Below, one piece after another: positions 20,402 to 28,296 of a stretch of DNA of 64,000 bases. This DNA is from Sphingobacterium alkalisoli (lineage in GTDB: Bacteria > Bacteroidota > Bacteroidia > Sphingobacteriales > Sphingobacteriaceae), in contig NZ_SUKA01000002.1 in NCBI RefSeq assembly GCF_005049105.1, positions 805,723 to 869,722 of the forward strand. Direction: 5' to 3'. Numbering within the stretch: the stretch's first letter is position 1; the number at the start of each line of letters is the position of its first letter. The notes under the pieces were generated by a model. The model saw only the letters and a list, made by a program, of their open reading frames with translations, was not told the DNA's origin and made no database searches. The translations under genes were made by a program, and so were the position numbers.

Positions 20402-21508
20402 TTGAGCAGCATTGCGAAAAAAATAGTATTTTTAGCATCTATGCTGTTAACTCTGATAATTTTTTCTTCTCTCTTGATTGTGTTAAGTGTTTTACCCTTC
20501 GTACAAAATCAGCATTGGATATTCAGAGGTGCGGAGTTTATCAAACTTCAGCTTTTACCGCTGCAGACTATTATTTTTCTCTGTCTTTTCTTCTTTACTT
20601 CAACTAATCCTTTATTGTGGTATTTGCAGGCTACCCAATTTGCGTTAATAGGTTATCATATCTATATTTTGGTACGTTATACTAAATTTTGGAAAAGAGC
20701 AAAACTCAAGCATCCAAACAGCTCTTCAGATAAGATCAAAATTATATCTTGCAATATTTATCAGTTCAATAAGGAATATAAACGTTTTATAGACTTAATT
20801 GAGAAAGAGCAACCTGATGTTTTTCTAACAATGGAAAGCAACAGTGATTGGGAAAAGGCCATGCGTGTTCTAGAGAATGATTATCCAAATTATGAAAAAG
20901 TCACGCTAGAAAATACCTACGGTATGCATTTTTATACGAGATTAAAATTAAATAACGTACGTACACATTATTTCGTGTCAAATGATATTCCCAGTATAGA
21001 AGCCGAATTGGAAACAAAAGACGGACACCGTTTTGTATTCTTCGGTGTGCACCCTCCACCACCAAGTCCTACGGAGGAGGACGATTCCAAAGAGCGCGAT
21101 GGTGATTTACTGAGTGTAGCAAAAAAAGTAAGAGACTACAAGATTCCAGTATTGGTAACCGGAGATTTCAATAATGTTGCCTGGGCAAGATCATCAATCT
21201 TATTCAAGAAGACGAGCAGGTTAATTGATGCACGGATAGGACGGGGAATACTAGCTACGTTTCATGCCAAATATTGGTTTTTTAGGGTTCCACTGGACTT
21301 GCTTTTTCACTGCCAGCATATTTTTATAGAAAAGCTTTTTACTTATCCATCCATAGGGTCCGATCATTTTCCGATAGGTTGCACATTTTCCATCAACGAA
21401 TACTCCGAAGAACAGGATGAGCTGGTCGACCATCTTGAAGAGGATGAGTTGGAAGAAGTAGATGAATTGATTGAAGAAGGTAAAGAAGAAAATAGTAATA
21501 ATAGATAA
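20402..21508 (+). CDS. Membrane-anchored endonuclease/exonuclease/phosphatase-fold protein
   Basis: 368 residues from a TTG start; an alternative ATG at 20441 would remove 13 residues. Two to three N-terminal membrane helices (LLTLIIFSSLLIVLSVLPFV and following) lead to an EEP domain from about 115: KIISCNIYQFN, the Glu in LTMESNSDW, VTGDFNN (Asp/Asn pair) and GSDHFPIGC with the terminal Asp-His. A highly acidic tail (about 335-368) ends the protein. EEP enzymes cleave phosphodiesters in nucleic acids or lipids; periplasmic or cytoplasmic facing is unclear. The next gene starts 19 nt later. Confidence 0.82.
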   Translation: MSSIAKKIVFLASMLLTLIIFSSLLIVLSVLPFVQNQHWIFRGAEFIKLQLLPLQTIIFLCLFFFTSTNPLLWYLQATQFALIGYHIYILVRYTKFWKRAKLKHPNSSSDKIKIISCNIYQFNKEYKRFIDLIEKEQPDVFLTMESNSDWEKAMRVLENDYPNYEKVTLENTYGMHFYTRLKLNNVRTHYFVSNDIPSIEAELETKDGHRFVFFGVHPPPPSPTEEDDSKERDGDLLSVAKKVRDYKIPVLVTGDFNNVAWARSSILFKKTSRLIDARIGRGILATFHAKYWFFRVPLDLLFHCQHIFIEKLFTYPSIGSDHFPIGCTFSINEYSEEQDELVDHLEEDELEEVDELIEEGKEENSNNR

Positions 21509-21527
21509 TCACTAGAGACATGTCGAT

Positions 21528-22331
21528 ATGAAAATACTTTTGTTACTCTCTCTTTTATCAATGATGCTCTCCTGTATTAGACAAGGAAATTCTGGACAAA
21601 TAAAGGATAGACTAGCAGACAGTTCCGTATCAAGTCATGTCAGTCCGCTTTTGTCACAGGTTGTGAAATCCGATACTGCGGATGTTAAGCCGAATCGCCC
21701 TGACATGGATCCCAATTTACAGGTATCTCTCGAAAAAATAATTACAGACACCGTAGAATTTGTTGACTTTAATGACGATGGAGATTACTTCCTGTGTTCG
21801 GTTAAAAAGGGAAGACGAAAATTTTCCTTGGTATATGATCTTATTTCAGATCGTAAGATGGATTTTCTTCGTGGCGATACACTCGAAATAAAATGGAAAA
21901 GAGATAGTATAAGGTTAGCTGGAGACGAAGAGTCTTTAGATTTTGCTAATTGGCTAACGGAAGTAAGAAAACTAAAGGACGGTAAGACCGCGATGTTTCG
22001 GAGGTCATATTCAAAACCGCTTAAATATTGGTATGCAACCGACACCAAATATACTGATAGCTACCAAGATTATCTTTATCATTTGATGGAATACTATATC
22101 GCCAATTCCAAATTAGAGTTAGTAAATTTATATTCGGAGAGGCAGCAGAATACCGAGTTTGGATACTCAATAGAAGAGCAGGAAAGAAATGGCCGCTATT
22201 ACACCGTACTGGGATTGTCAAATGATATGGGGGAGCATTTCACGGTCATACAGTGGCTCTATATCGATACCGAAAATCGGACATTATACGAATACGATCT
22301 AGCTAATGACAAGCTAATTGAATTCCCTTAA
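21528..22331 (+). CDS. Lipoprotein of unknown function
   Basis: 267 residues. The N-terminus MKILLLLSLLSMMLSC ends in a lipobox with Cys16 as the lipidation site. A disordered Ser/Asp-rich stretch (about 20-65) precedes a folded domain. No family recognised. The gene lies 19 nt downstream of the EEP gene, so they likely form a two-gene operon. Outer-membrane or periplasmic location is inferred from the lipobox. Confidence 0.65.
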   Translation: MKILLLLSLLSMMLSCIRQGNSGQIKDRLADSSVSSHVSPLLSQVVKSDTADVKPNRPDMDPNLQVSLEKIITDTVEFVDFNDDGDYFLCSVKKGRRKFSLVYDLISDRKMDFLRGDTLEIKWKRDSIRLAGDEESLDFANWLTEVRKLKDGKTAMFRRSYSKPLKYWYATDTKYTDSYQDYLYHLMEYYIANSKLELVNLYSERQQNTEFGYSIEEQERNGRYYTVLGLSNDMGEHFTVIQWLYIDTENRTLYEYDLANDKLIEFP

Positions 22332-22399
22332 ATTTCTAAATAAGCAACTTGTTTAACTTCCATTTGTCAAATGTAGGTAAAAGAGGTTTTTATAATAGC

Positions 22400-22407
22400 T
22401 ACCTTTG
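22400..22407 (+). promoter_or_regulatory. -7 box directly before the AraC start codon
   Basis: TACCTTTG ends 4 nt before the ATG at 22412, which would give an almost leaderless mRNA. No TTG is present at the proper -33 distance. Confidence 0.45.
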
Positions 22408-22411
22408 AATT

Positions 22412-23305
22412 ATGCAGGAGAATATAAAACGAAATACTACCGACAATGTTGAAAGAAGCGCTGAAACCGAGCTTCTCTATGATACAGCGAAAAGAAAATG
22501 TTTCGATTTTACAACATTTACCGATATAGAAATTTTCTATCAGGATGCTCGAAAATTGTTAGACCACGGTTTTTTTGTCGTACTTTTTGGAAATGTAAAA
22601 GAAAATTTTCCCGACGGTAGCAGTATGCTATTGGTTTTCAGTCGAAATGACCTTAAGTTCGAGCAAAGTAAGAAATTGATAAATAGTGGTAAATATTTTT
22701 CGTTTCATCCATCTGTATTTAATGGTTACAATCTAAAAATTCGGTTCAAGGATTTTGGATTTGTGGAATATTCCATTTATGAATCGTTGCTATTGGTTAA
22801 TCGGGAAAGAGATACAATAAACACGCTTTTTGATTTAATTGCCGAAGAATCTGAAATAGCTTTTGATCACTTGAGTTCCGATATCTTGATCTCCTATATA
22901 GAATTACTCCTACAGCACATGAGCAGATTTTATCAGCGCTTCTTTAGCGATAGATCTGACGAGATTTGTTCCGTAAATCGCAATTTTGAAGATTTGCTTC
23001 TCCAAGCATTTAATCTAAAAGAAAGAAGTAACGACAAGCTGCCTACTTTAACTTATTTTGCCCAAGAGCTTGATCTAACAATGCGGTATCTCAACGATGT
23101 TTCCCAAATAGTATATAAGCAAAGTGCGCAGGAAAGAATCGATGCCCAGATCATTAACATTGCTAAACAATTATTGTCGAACACGAATTTGTCTGTTGCA
23201 GAAATAGCCGAACGTATAGGGTTCTCTCAGCCCCAGTCATTAAACAGGCTGTTTAAAAGAAAGACGAAGGTGACACCATTGGAGTATCGGATATCAATAA
23301 TTTAA
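22412..23305 (+). CDS. AraC-family transcriptional regulator
   Basis: 297 residues. The N-terminal ligand-binding region has a cupin-like layout (about 20-190). The C-terminal DNA-binding domain holds LSNTNLSVAEIAERIGFSQP and the signature LNRLFKRKTKVTPLEYR. It resembles the regulator at 53.85 kb in length and layout. No adjacent target gene is obvious: the neighbour is a convergent DinB gene. Confidence 0.85.
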   Translation: MQENIKRNTTDNVERSAETELLYDTAKRKCFDFTTFTDIEIFYQDARKLLDHGFFVVLFGNVKENFPDGSSMLLVFSRNDLKFEQSKKLINSGKYFSFHPSVFNGYNLKIRFKDFGFVEYSIYESLLLVNRERDTINTLFDLIAEESEIAFDHLSSDILISYIELLLQHMSRFYQRFFSDRSDEICSVNRNFEDLLLQAFNLKERSNDKLPTLTYFAQELDLTMRYLNDVSQIVYKQSAQERIDAQIINIAKQLLSNTNLSVAEIAERIGFSQPQSLNRLFKRKTKVTPLEYRISII

Positions 23306-23325
23306 CGGGTATTTTTGCTGCCGTG

Positions 23326-23814
23326 TCATCTTTTGTAAAGAATATAGTCTGTTACCAAAGGGGCAAGTTGATTTTGTTTGAATTCCGTTGCGATTTGGCC
23401 TCTGTGATAAGTTGAATGATTTACTGCGTGAAAAAATATGTCCCGAATCGTGTTTTGAAAAACTTCTCCCTTGGTGTTTTTGTAGTTGATTATATCATCT
23501 AAATCAAGCTTGTCAAGTATAAGCAGCGAATGTTCATAATTTGTTTTATCAATATTCTTACAGTCATGTATAGGGTGAATTTCCCAAACTCCGAAAACTG
23601 TTTGCTGAGGCACAATTCTGTTATTCCAAATTTGATGCGCATTAAGTATATGATTATACAATTTTTTGGCTTTTTCCGAGGTCTTATCTGGATTTTCATG
23701 AAAAATGTTCCACAATTTTTGGTTGGTGTAATGACTGTATTCAAATAACTCTTTAAAAAACTGTTCCATTGTCGTTTTAGTATTGTACATAACGGATCGA
23801 TAAAATTTTACCAA
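23326..23814 (-). CDS. DinB-family protein
   Basis: 162 residues. A four-helix DinB fold is suggested by FFKELFEYSHYTNQKLWNIF with the first His, LYNHILNAHQIWNNRI, and FFHAVNHSTYHRGQIATEF carrying the paired metal histidines. Annotated from MVKFYRSVMYNT; an internal Met at residue 9 or 16 (MEQFFKEL) is an equally good start. Divergent from the FAD monooxygenase across a region containing a 22-nt perfect palindrome. Confidence 0.82.
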   Translation of the reverse strand: MVKFYRSVMYNTKTTMEQFFKELFEYSHYTNQKLWNIFHENPDKTSEKAKKLYNHILNAHQIWNNRIVPQQTVFGVWEIHPIHDCKNIDKTNYEHSLLILDKLDLDDIINYKNTKGEVFQNTIRDIFFHAVNHSTYHRGQIATEFKQNQLAPLVTDYILYKR

Positions 23815-23829
23815 TTAAAGATACCGTTT

Positions 23830-23851
23830 TTAAGAGGAAAATTCCTCTTAA
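23830..23851. repeat. 22-nt perfect palindrome in a divergent intergenic region
   Basis: Two perfect 10-bp arms (TTAAGAGGAA / TTCCTCTTAA) separated by AA, lying 16 nt upstream of the DinB start and about 75 nt upstream of the -7 box of the monooxygenase. Typical of a dimeric regulator site; the spacing does not suit a terminator and there is no T-run. Confidence 0.7.
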
Positions 23852-23926
23852 TCAGGCTAAATCTGCTTTTCAATAACTAGAAGCTGTCAGGTTTCTCTTT
23901 TCGCTACATTTTGCCTAACTATTCAG

Positions 23927-23934
23927 TACTTTTG
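23927..23934 (+). promoter_or_regulatory. -7 box of the FAD monooxygenase gene
   Basis: TACTTTTG matches TAnnTTTG 33 nt upstream of the GTG start; the -33 element is poor (TTG only 13 nt away). Confidence 0.5.
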
Positions 23935-23966
23935 CAACACTGGTAGCTCAAGTTAAATAAAGAGAA

Positions 23967-25415
23967 GTGATAGAAGTAGAAAACGAACAAGCAGCCTGGA
24001 CTATTTGTTGGGATTGTCAAGGACGTGGGAAGAAAAGTCGGAGGCTCACCAATAAAGTGCGACTCCGTTACCAGGAGGCACTCGATCAATTTCAAAAAGC
24101 GAAAGACGAAAGAACGGCTCCCGTGAGGCCTAGAGGCAACCTGTATTCATGCACTAACTGTCGCGGCTCGGGATTGCTTCCATCTGCTAGTCATCCTATA
24201 GCGAATCAAGAAAACCACCCGCATATTGCTATTATTGGTGGAGGTGTAGGAGGAGTGGCTCTAGCTGTCGCCTGTTTACACCGTGGAATCCCTTTTACCG
24301 TCTACGAGCGTGATAAAGACTTTTATACTCGATCCCAAGGCTACGGACTCACTTTGCAACAAGCTAGTAAAGCGATCGAAGGATTAGGTATTTTCTCATT
24401 AAAAGAAGGGGTGATTTCAACCAGACACGTGGTTCATACTACCGAAGGAAAAGTGATCGGGGAATGGGGGTTCAGAAAGTGGAGGCAATCAGATGAAAAA
24501 GTGCCTCCTAAACGCTCAAATGTGCATATCGCGCGGCAATCCTTGCGCTTAGCGCTCCTTGAACAACTTGGCGGAGAAGATGTGGTGCAGTGGGGACATC
24601 AGTTGGTAGATTTTAAGGAATGTGAAGGTGAAGGTGTTGTTCTACACTTTAAAGTGGACGGGGAGATGAAGAGTTGTAAAGCAGATCTTTTGGTTGGAGC
24701 CGATGGTATTCGTAGTTCCGTGCGGAGTTTGCTGATTGGTGAGGATATTACCCCATTGCGTTACTTGGGTTGTATTGTTATACTGGGTATTTGTCCTCTG
24801 CGTGCGCTTGAAGATCTTAATAGTCCTTTGTTGGACTCTGCCACCGTATTTCAAACCGCTAATGGTAATGAACGGATCTATATAATGCCCTATACTTCTG
24901 ACTCCGTGATGTGGCAACTTAGTTTCCCAATGCCCGAAAAAGAGGCTAAGGCACTAAGCGCCCAAGGACCTCAAGCCCTCAAGGAAGAAGCCTGTCGTAG
25001 AACGCTATGGCATGATCCCATTCCTCAGATTATAGCTACAACCCTAGAGGCAAAGATTTCTGGCTACCCCGTGTATGACCGGGAAGTACTCAAAACGGAG
25101 TTGCTGAAAAAAGGGAAGCAAGTGACCCTGATCGGAGATGCGGCTCATCCTATGAGCCCGTTTAAAGGGCAAGGGGCGAATCAAGCACTGCTGGATGCAC
25201 TCGCTCTGGCTCGGGGTATCTCAAGAGGTTGCCGTTCGTCCCACTGGAAGAAAGCTGGAGTCAGGGAAAGTGTCTTAACTGAGTTTGAATCAGAGATGTT
25301 AGCGCGCAGTGCCATTAAAGTAAGGGATTCCGCAGACGCGGCACAACTCCTACATTCCGAAGTAGTGCTACGCGAGGGAGATGAACCTCGAGGACGATAT
25401 ATAAATAAAAAATGA
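23967..25415 (+). CDS. FAD-dependent monooxygenase fused to an N-terminal CxxC zinc-finger-like module
   Basis: 482 residues from a GTG start. Residues 14-69 hold two DnaJ-style knuckles: C14WDC17QGRG and C62TNC65RGSG, bridged by a basic/coiled segment. From about 85 comes a flavoprotein monooxygenase: AIIGGGVGGVALAVACLHRG, VGADGIRSSVRS and GDAAHPMSPFKGQGANQAL. The catalytic part resembles the group A aromatic hydroxylase/TetX type. The fusion is continuous in frame with no frameshift. The gene stands alone with its own -7 box. Substrate unknown; the zinc knuckles could bind a partner, RNA or metal (inference). Confidence 0.85.
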   Translation: MIEVENEQAAWTICWDCQGRGKKSRRLTNKVRLRYQEALDQFQKAKDERTAPVRPRGNLYSCTNCRGSGLLPSASHPIANQENHPHIAIIGGGVGGVALAVACLHRGIPFTVYERDKDFYTRSQGYGLTLQQASKAIEGLGIFSLKEGVISTRHVVHTTEGKVIGEWGFRKWRQSDEKVPPKRSNVHIARQSLRLALLEQLGGEDVVQWGHQLVDFKECEGEGVVLHFKVDGEMKSCKADLLVGADGIRSSVRSLLIGEDITPLRYLGCIVILGICPLRALEDLNSPLLDSATVFQTANGNERIYIMPYTSDSVMWQLSFPMPEKEAKALSAQGPQALKEEACRRTLWHDPIPQIIATTLEAKISGYPVYDREVLKTELLKKGKQVTLIGDAAHPMSPFKGQGANQALLDALALARGISRGCRSSHWKKAGVRESVLTEFESEMLARSAIKVRDSADAAQLLHSEVVLREGDEPRGRYINKK

Positions 25416-25509
25416 TAAAAGTATTTTATTATACTTTTTTTAATTAAAATTAATTTTTTGGTACTTTTTTTGTTGTGTTTTTGTATATTTTTATACTAAA
25501 ACATATTTT

Positions 25510-26454
25510 ATGAAAAAAAATCACAAATTCAAAGTAATCATAGCTACATTCGCTATGGCGGTAGGATTAGGTTCATGCTCAGATGATGACCCTATGCCAG
25601 AAAATAACTCTAAAACAATAGTTCAACTGGTTAGTGAAGATCCAGACTTTAGTTTGTTGCGCACAGCGGTTGTAAGAGCTGGATTAGTAGAAACACTATC
25701 CGCTTCTGGAGATTTCACTGTGTTTGCTCCAACCAATGCGGCTTTTATCGCAGCTGGATTTACTACAGATGCGAGTATAAATGCAGTGGAGGTCAATACC
25801 TTGAAAAGTATTTTAATGTACCATGTTTTAGGTAGCCGGGTAATGTCAAATTCCATCCCTACAGCTACGAATACCGCTGTAGAAACTTCTACCGAATTGA
25901 GCGTCTACGTGACCAAAAGTAATACGGGTGTTTCTGTCAACGGCGCAAAAGTAATTCAAGCAGATGTGATGGCTCAGAATGGTGTCATCCATGCGATTGA
26001 CAAAGTTATGTTACCTCCCATGGGTAATATTGTGGAAGTAGCTCAAGATAACGCCAATTTTTCTTTATTAGTTGCAGCTGTTCTAAGAGCTAGCGAGGGA
26101 TCTGTTAATGTTGCTCAAGTGCTCCAAGGAGCAGGTCCAATGACCGTATTCGCTCCAACAAACCAAGCATTTATTAATGCTGGATTTGCTAACGAAGCAG
26201 CTATAATGGCCGCATTACCAGCAACATTAACGTCCATTTTGACAACCCATGTCATTCCTTCTCGTATTTATTCTACCATGCTAACAGAAGGCTACACCCT
26301 GGAAACGGTTGCCGAAAATAACTTAACTTTTTCACTTCAAAGTGGAGCGACTGTAAAAGGTCCAGGTAATTCTAGCGCATCAAATATTACCAGCACTGAT
26401 ATGACCGTTGATAACGGTGTAATCCATGTTATTGACCAAGTATTACTACCATAA
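25510..26454 (+). CDS. Fasciclin (FAS1) domain lipoprotein
   Basis: 314 residues. The signal peptide ends in the lipobox GLGSC (Cys about 23), followed by the DDD Bacteroidota surface-lipoprotein-like acidic run. Two FAS1 domains follow (about 38-175 and 178-314), each with the H1/H2 signatures: GDFTVFAPTNAAF and NGVIHAIDKVMLP in the first, GPMTVFAPTNQAF and NGVIHVIDQVLLP in the second. FAS1 proteins mediate adhesion or surface interaction. A strong hairpin follows the stop. Confidence 0.92.
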   Translation: MKKNHKFKVIIATFAMAVGLGSCSDDDPMPENNSKTIVQLVSEDPDFSLLRTAVVRAGLVETLSASGDFTVFAPTNAAFIAAGFTTDASINAVEVNTLKSILMYHVLGSRVMSNSIPTATNTAVETSTELSVYVTKSNTGVSVNGAKVIQADVMAQNGVIHAIDKVMLPPMGNIVEVAQDNANFSLLVAAVLRASEGSVNVAQVLQGAGPMTVFAPTNQAFINAGFANEAAIMAALPATLTSILTTHVIPSRIYSTMLTEGYTLETVAENNLTFSLQSGATVKGPGNSSASNITSTDMTVDNGVIHVIDQVLLP

Positions 26455-26500
26455 AGTAATCGTATTACCAACATCAAAATGGTAGCTTTTAAGTAATTAA

Positions 26501-26540
26501 GAGAACACATAGGAAGGTGATAAGAAAAATCTTATTCACT
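26501..26540 (+). terminator. Hairpin after the fasciclin gene
   Basis: Approximately 16-bp imperfect stem ATAGGAAGGTGATAAG / CTTATTCACTTTCCTAT (one bulge, one G-U). No long T-run, so it may be a weak terminator or mRNA-stabilising hairpin. Immediately after it, TATCTTTG resembles a -7 box, followed by only a 16-codon ORF. Confidence 0.5.
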
Positions 26541-26686
26541 TTCCTATCTTTGTAAGATGTCTAATTCCTTGATTCCATCTGATTGCCAGAATAAGACAGT
26601 TCGATAAGATTTTTGCCAACGAAAAGTAATAATTTTTGCATTTGTCTTTAGTATAAAGTTAATATGAACTAATCTTTTTCATACCG

Positions 26687-27361
26687 TTAATAGAGAGTGT
26701 GATTATTTGCCCTTGCACGACTTATCCAAGCCAGCAGCTGGCTGAGTATTAAAAAGAAAACAGTAATAGCTAATACATACAGGTTTACACCAGTTGTACC
26801 CCCAGTCTTATCGGGATTAAGAAAAGGATAAGGATACCAACCCGTAAACGATGCACGGATAAACGTATAAATAAGCCACAGTATCGGAAAGATAAGCCAG
26901 CGCAATGATCCTCGAGATGTAACAGCAAGTCTGGATGGCCATAGCAGCCACCAGACCGTAATAAAGAATGGTCCAAATTGGTGCAACATAAAATTACTCC
27001 AGTTAAAGTAACCGGGGGTCGGATTTACCTCTGTATCCTGCAGTAAAAGTGCGTATACAATTCCAGTCACCATCATATATAGAACTGCTGCGCCACGAAG
27101 GTACCGAAACCATTCTCCCAGCCTTTTTTTTCTTACAATTGCTAGCGAAGCTATAAGATAAGTGGCGGCAGCAATAAAGTTACTTTGCACGGTGAAAAAG
27201 CTGAACCTGTTCCATCCATAGCTAGGCGAACTGGAATCGACCTTCCACGCATTCCATGGCGTGACTGCGTATATGGTGAGCAATGCCATCACCATCAATA
27301 TGGTAGCATTTATCCATTTTATATTATGAGGTAATTCAGTTTTTGTCATTGGTTTTTCCAA
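26687..27361 (-). CDS. Pr6Pr-family integral membrane protein
   Basis: 224 residues with six membrane helices. The family features are the WNRFSFFTVQSNFIAA segment, TGIVYALLLQ, the central NFMLHQFGPFFITVWWLLWP with a conserved His, and YTFIRASFTGWYPYPFLNP. Full length. Function unknown. Convergent with the fasciclin gene and downstream of the DUF1801/DUF2200 locus on the same strand. Confidence 0.85.
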   Translation of the reverse strand: MEKPMTKTELPHNIKWINATILMVMALLTIYAVTPWNAWKVDSSSPSYGWNRFSFFTVQSNFIAAATYLIASLAIVRKKRLGEWFRYLRGAAVLYMMVTGIVYALLLQDTEVNPTPGYFNWSNFMLHQFGPFFITVWWLLWPSRLAVTSRGSLRWLIFPILWLIYTFIRASFTGWYPYPFLNPDKTGGTTGVNLYVLAITVFFLILSQLLAWISRARANNHTLY

Positions 27362-27439
27362 AATTTCAAGCAGATTAAAGATAATGGAAAATTCTTATTA
27401 AAGTAGGATCTATTTTAATTGGCGTTATTTTAGCATACT

Positions 27440-27730
27440 TCACATCTTTCCCCCTTTTGCTAAATCATCCACTAACTTGTCAAGATACTTTACTTTTTTT
27501 GTTAAAGGTTTTTTAATTTCTTCAATTCGATAATCTCAAATTACCCCAGTTATTACCTGCCTTCTGGTTTAATTTTGCTTCTGTGAAAAAGGTTTCAAAA
27601 GTTATCCGTCTGTCAATAAGTTCTTTTATTTTCTTGTCGTCAAAACCCGTTAACCATTCGATAACTTGATGCAGTTCTGATTTTGATTTTCTTTTTTCTC
27701 CACTTTTGTAACGTAATTTTCATACTTACT
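27440..27730 (-). pseudogene. Broken DUF2200 gene
   Basis: Conceptual translation in three frames restores a DUF2200 protein. Segments are YENYVTKVEKK (27724 down), SELHQVIEWLTGFDD to FFTEAKLNQ in a second frame, and ITGVI-stop-DYRIEEIKKPL to DKLVDDLAKG in a third, ending at TGA 27442-27440. Two frameshifts and one nonsense codon (at the usual ICGYR position) are seen, and the first 15-20 residues are missing. It abuts the stop codon of the upstream DUF1801-type gene, so a small deletion may have joined them. Confidence 0.8.
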
Positions 27731-28121
27731 ATTTCAGTCTTTCTAAATTTCCTTTTTTTTTGATTAAGTTCTTATAGTCCCACTGAATTTCTCTTGATTT
27801 TTTAAGCCAACTTTTTAATTCGCTTATATTTACTTCTGTCACTTTGTTATAAAAGATCGAAGCATCTTTAAATTTCGTTCCCTTAACGTTTAGGTTATCT
27901 TCGTCGAAGTCGGCCCCACTCCAGAACATTAATCTTATTCCTTTCTTCTGTTTACTAAAACCAACGGTCGGATTTCCATCTAAAAACCAAACTGGGTGGG
28001 CGTGCCAGATTTTATTTTCAGCTTCGGTTAACTCGCTATTGATTAATTTAGTAAGTAGGTCGCAAATTTCTTTGTCTACCTCAGTTTGACCATTGTTATA
28101 TGTTTCAATTTCTTTATTCAT
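27729..28121 (-). CDS. DUF1801-like small protein
   Basis: 130 residues from the ATG at 28121. The frame stays open 28 codons further upstream, but those residues look like non-coding AT-rich sequence. Motifs: EICDLLTKLINSELTEAENKIWH, AHPVWFLDGNPTVGFSKQK and LMFWSGADFDEDNL, matching the DUF1801/YdhG-like fold with an added basic C-terminus (KSWLKKSREIQWDYKNL). Function unknown. Upstream of, and touching, the DUF2200 remnant. Confidence 0.75.
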   Translation of the reverse strand: MNKEIETYNNGQTEVDKEICDLLTKLINSELTEAENKIWHAHPVWFLDGNPTVGFSKQKKGIRLMFWSGADFDEDNLNVKGTKFKDASIFYNKVTEVNISELKSWLKKSREIQWDYKNLIKKKGNLERLK

Positions 28122-28259
28122 TTTGTAAGGTTGTATCCTTTTATATCCGACTACGTAATATTTATCTAGTAAAAATAGCAAAAAAATGGAAAACCGAAGT
28201 TTCAATACCCATATTCTAAAACCCCGAATAGTAAAGCTAATGATATAATCCGAAGAACA

Positions 28260-28290
28260 GTAACAAACTTCTTCGAGTGCCGTTTGTTAC
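28260..28290. promoter_or_regulatory. Perfect 9-bp inverted repeat at the start of the type III PKS operon
   Basis: GTAACAAAC (28260-28268) and GTTTGTTAC (28282-28290) are exact inverted copies with a 13-nt spacer, and the right arm ends 6 nt before the PKS ATG. It could be a repressor site or an mRNA hairpin covering the ribosome entry region. No TTG/TAnnTTTG promoter was found near it. Confidence 0.65.
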
Positions 28291-28296
28291 CAATAT

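Noticed and set aside
26540..26610. TATCTTTG followed by a 16-codon ATG ORF after the fasciclin gene
   Set aside because: No -33 element and the ORF is too short and unlike any protein.
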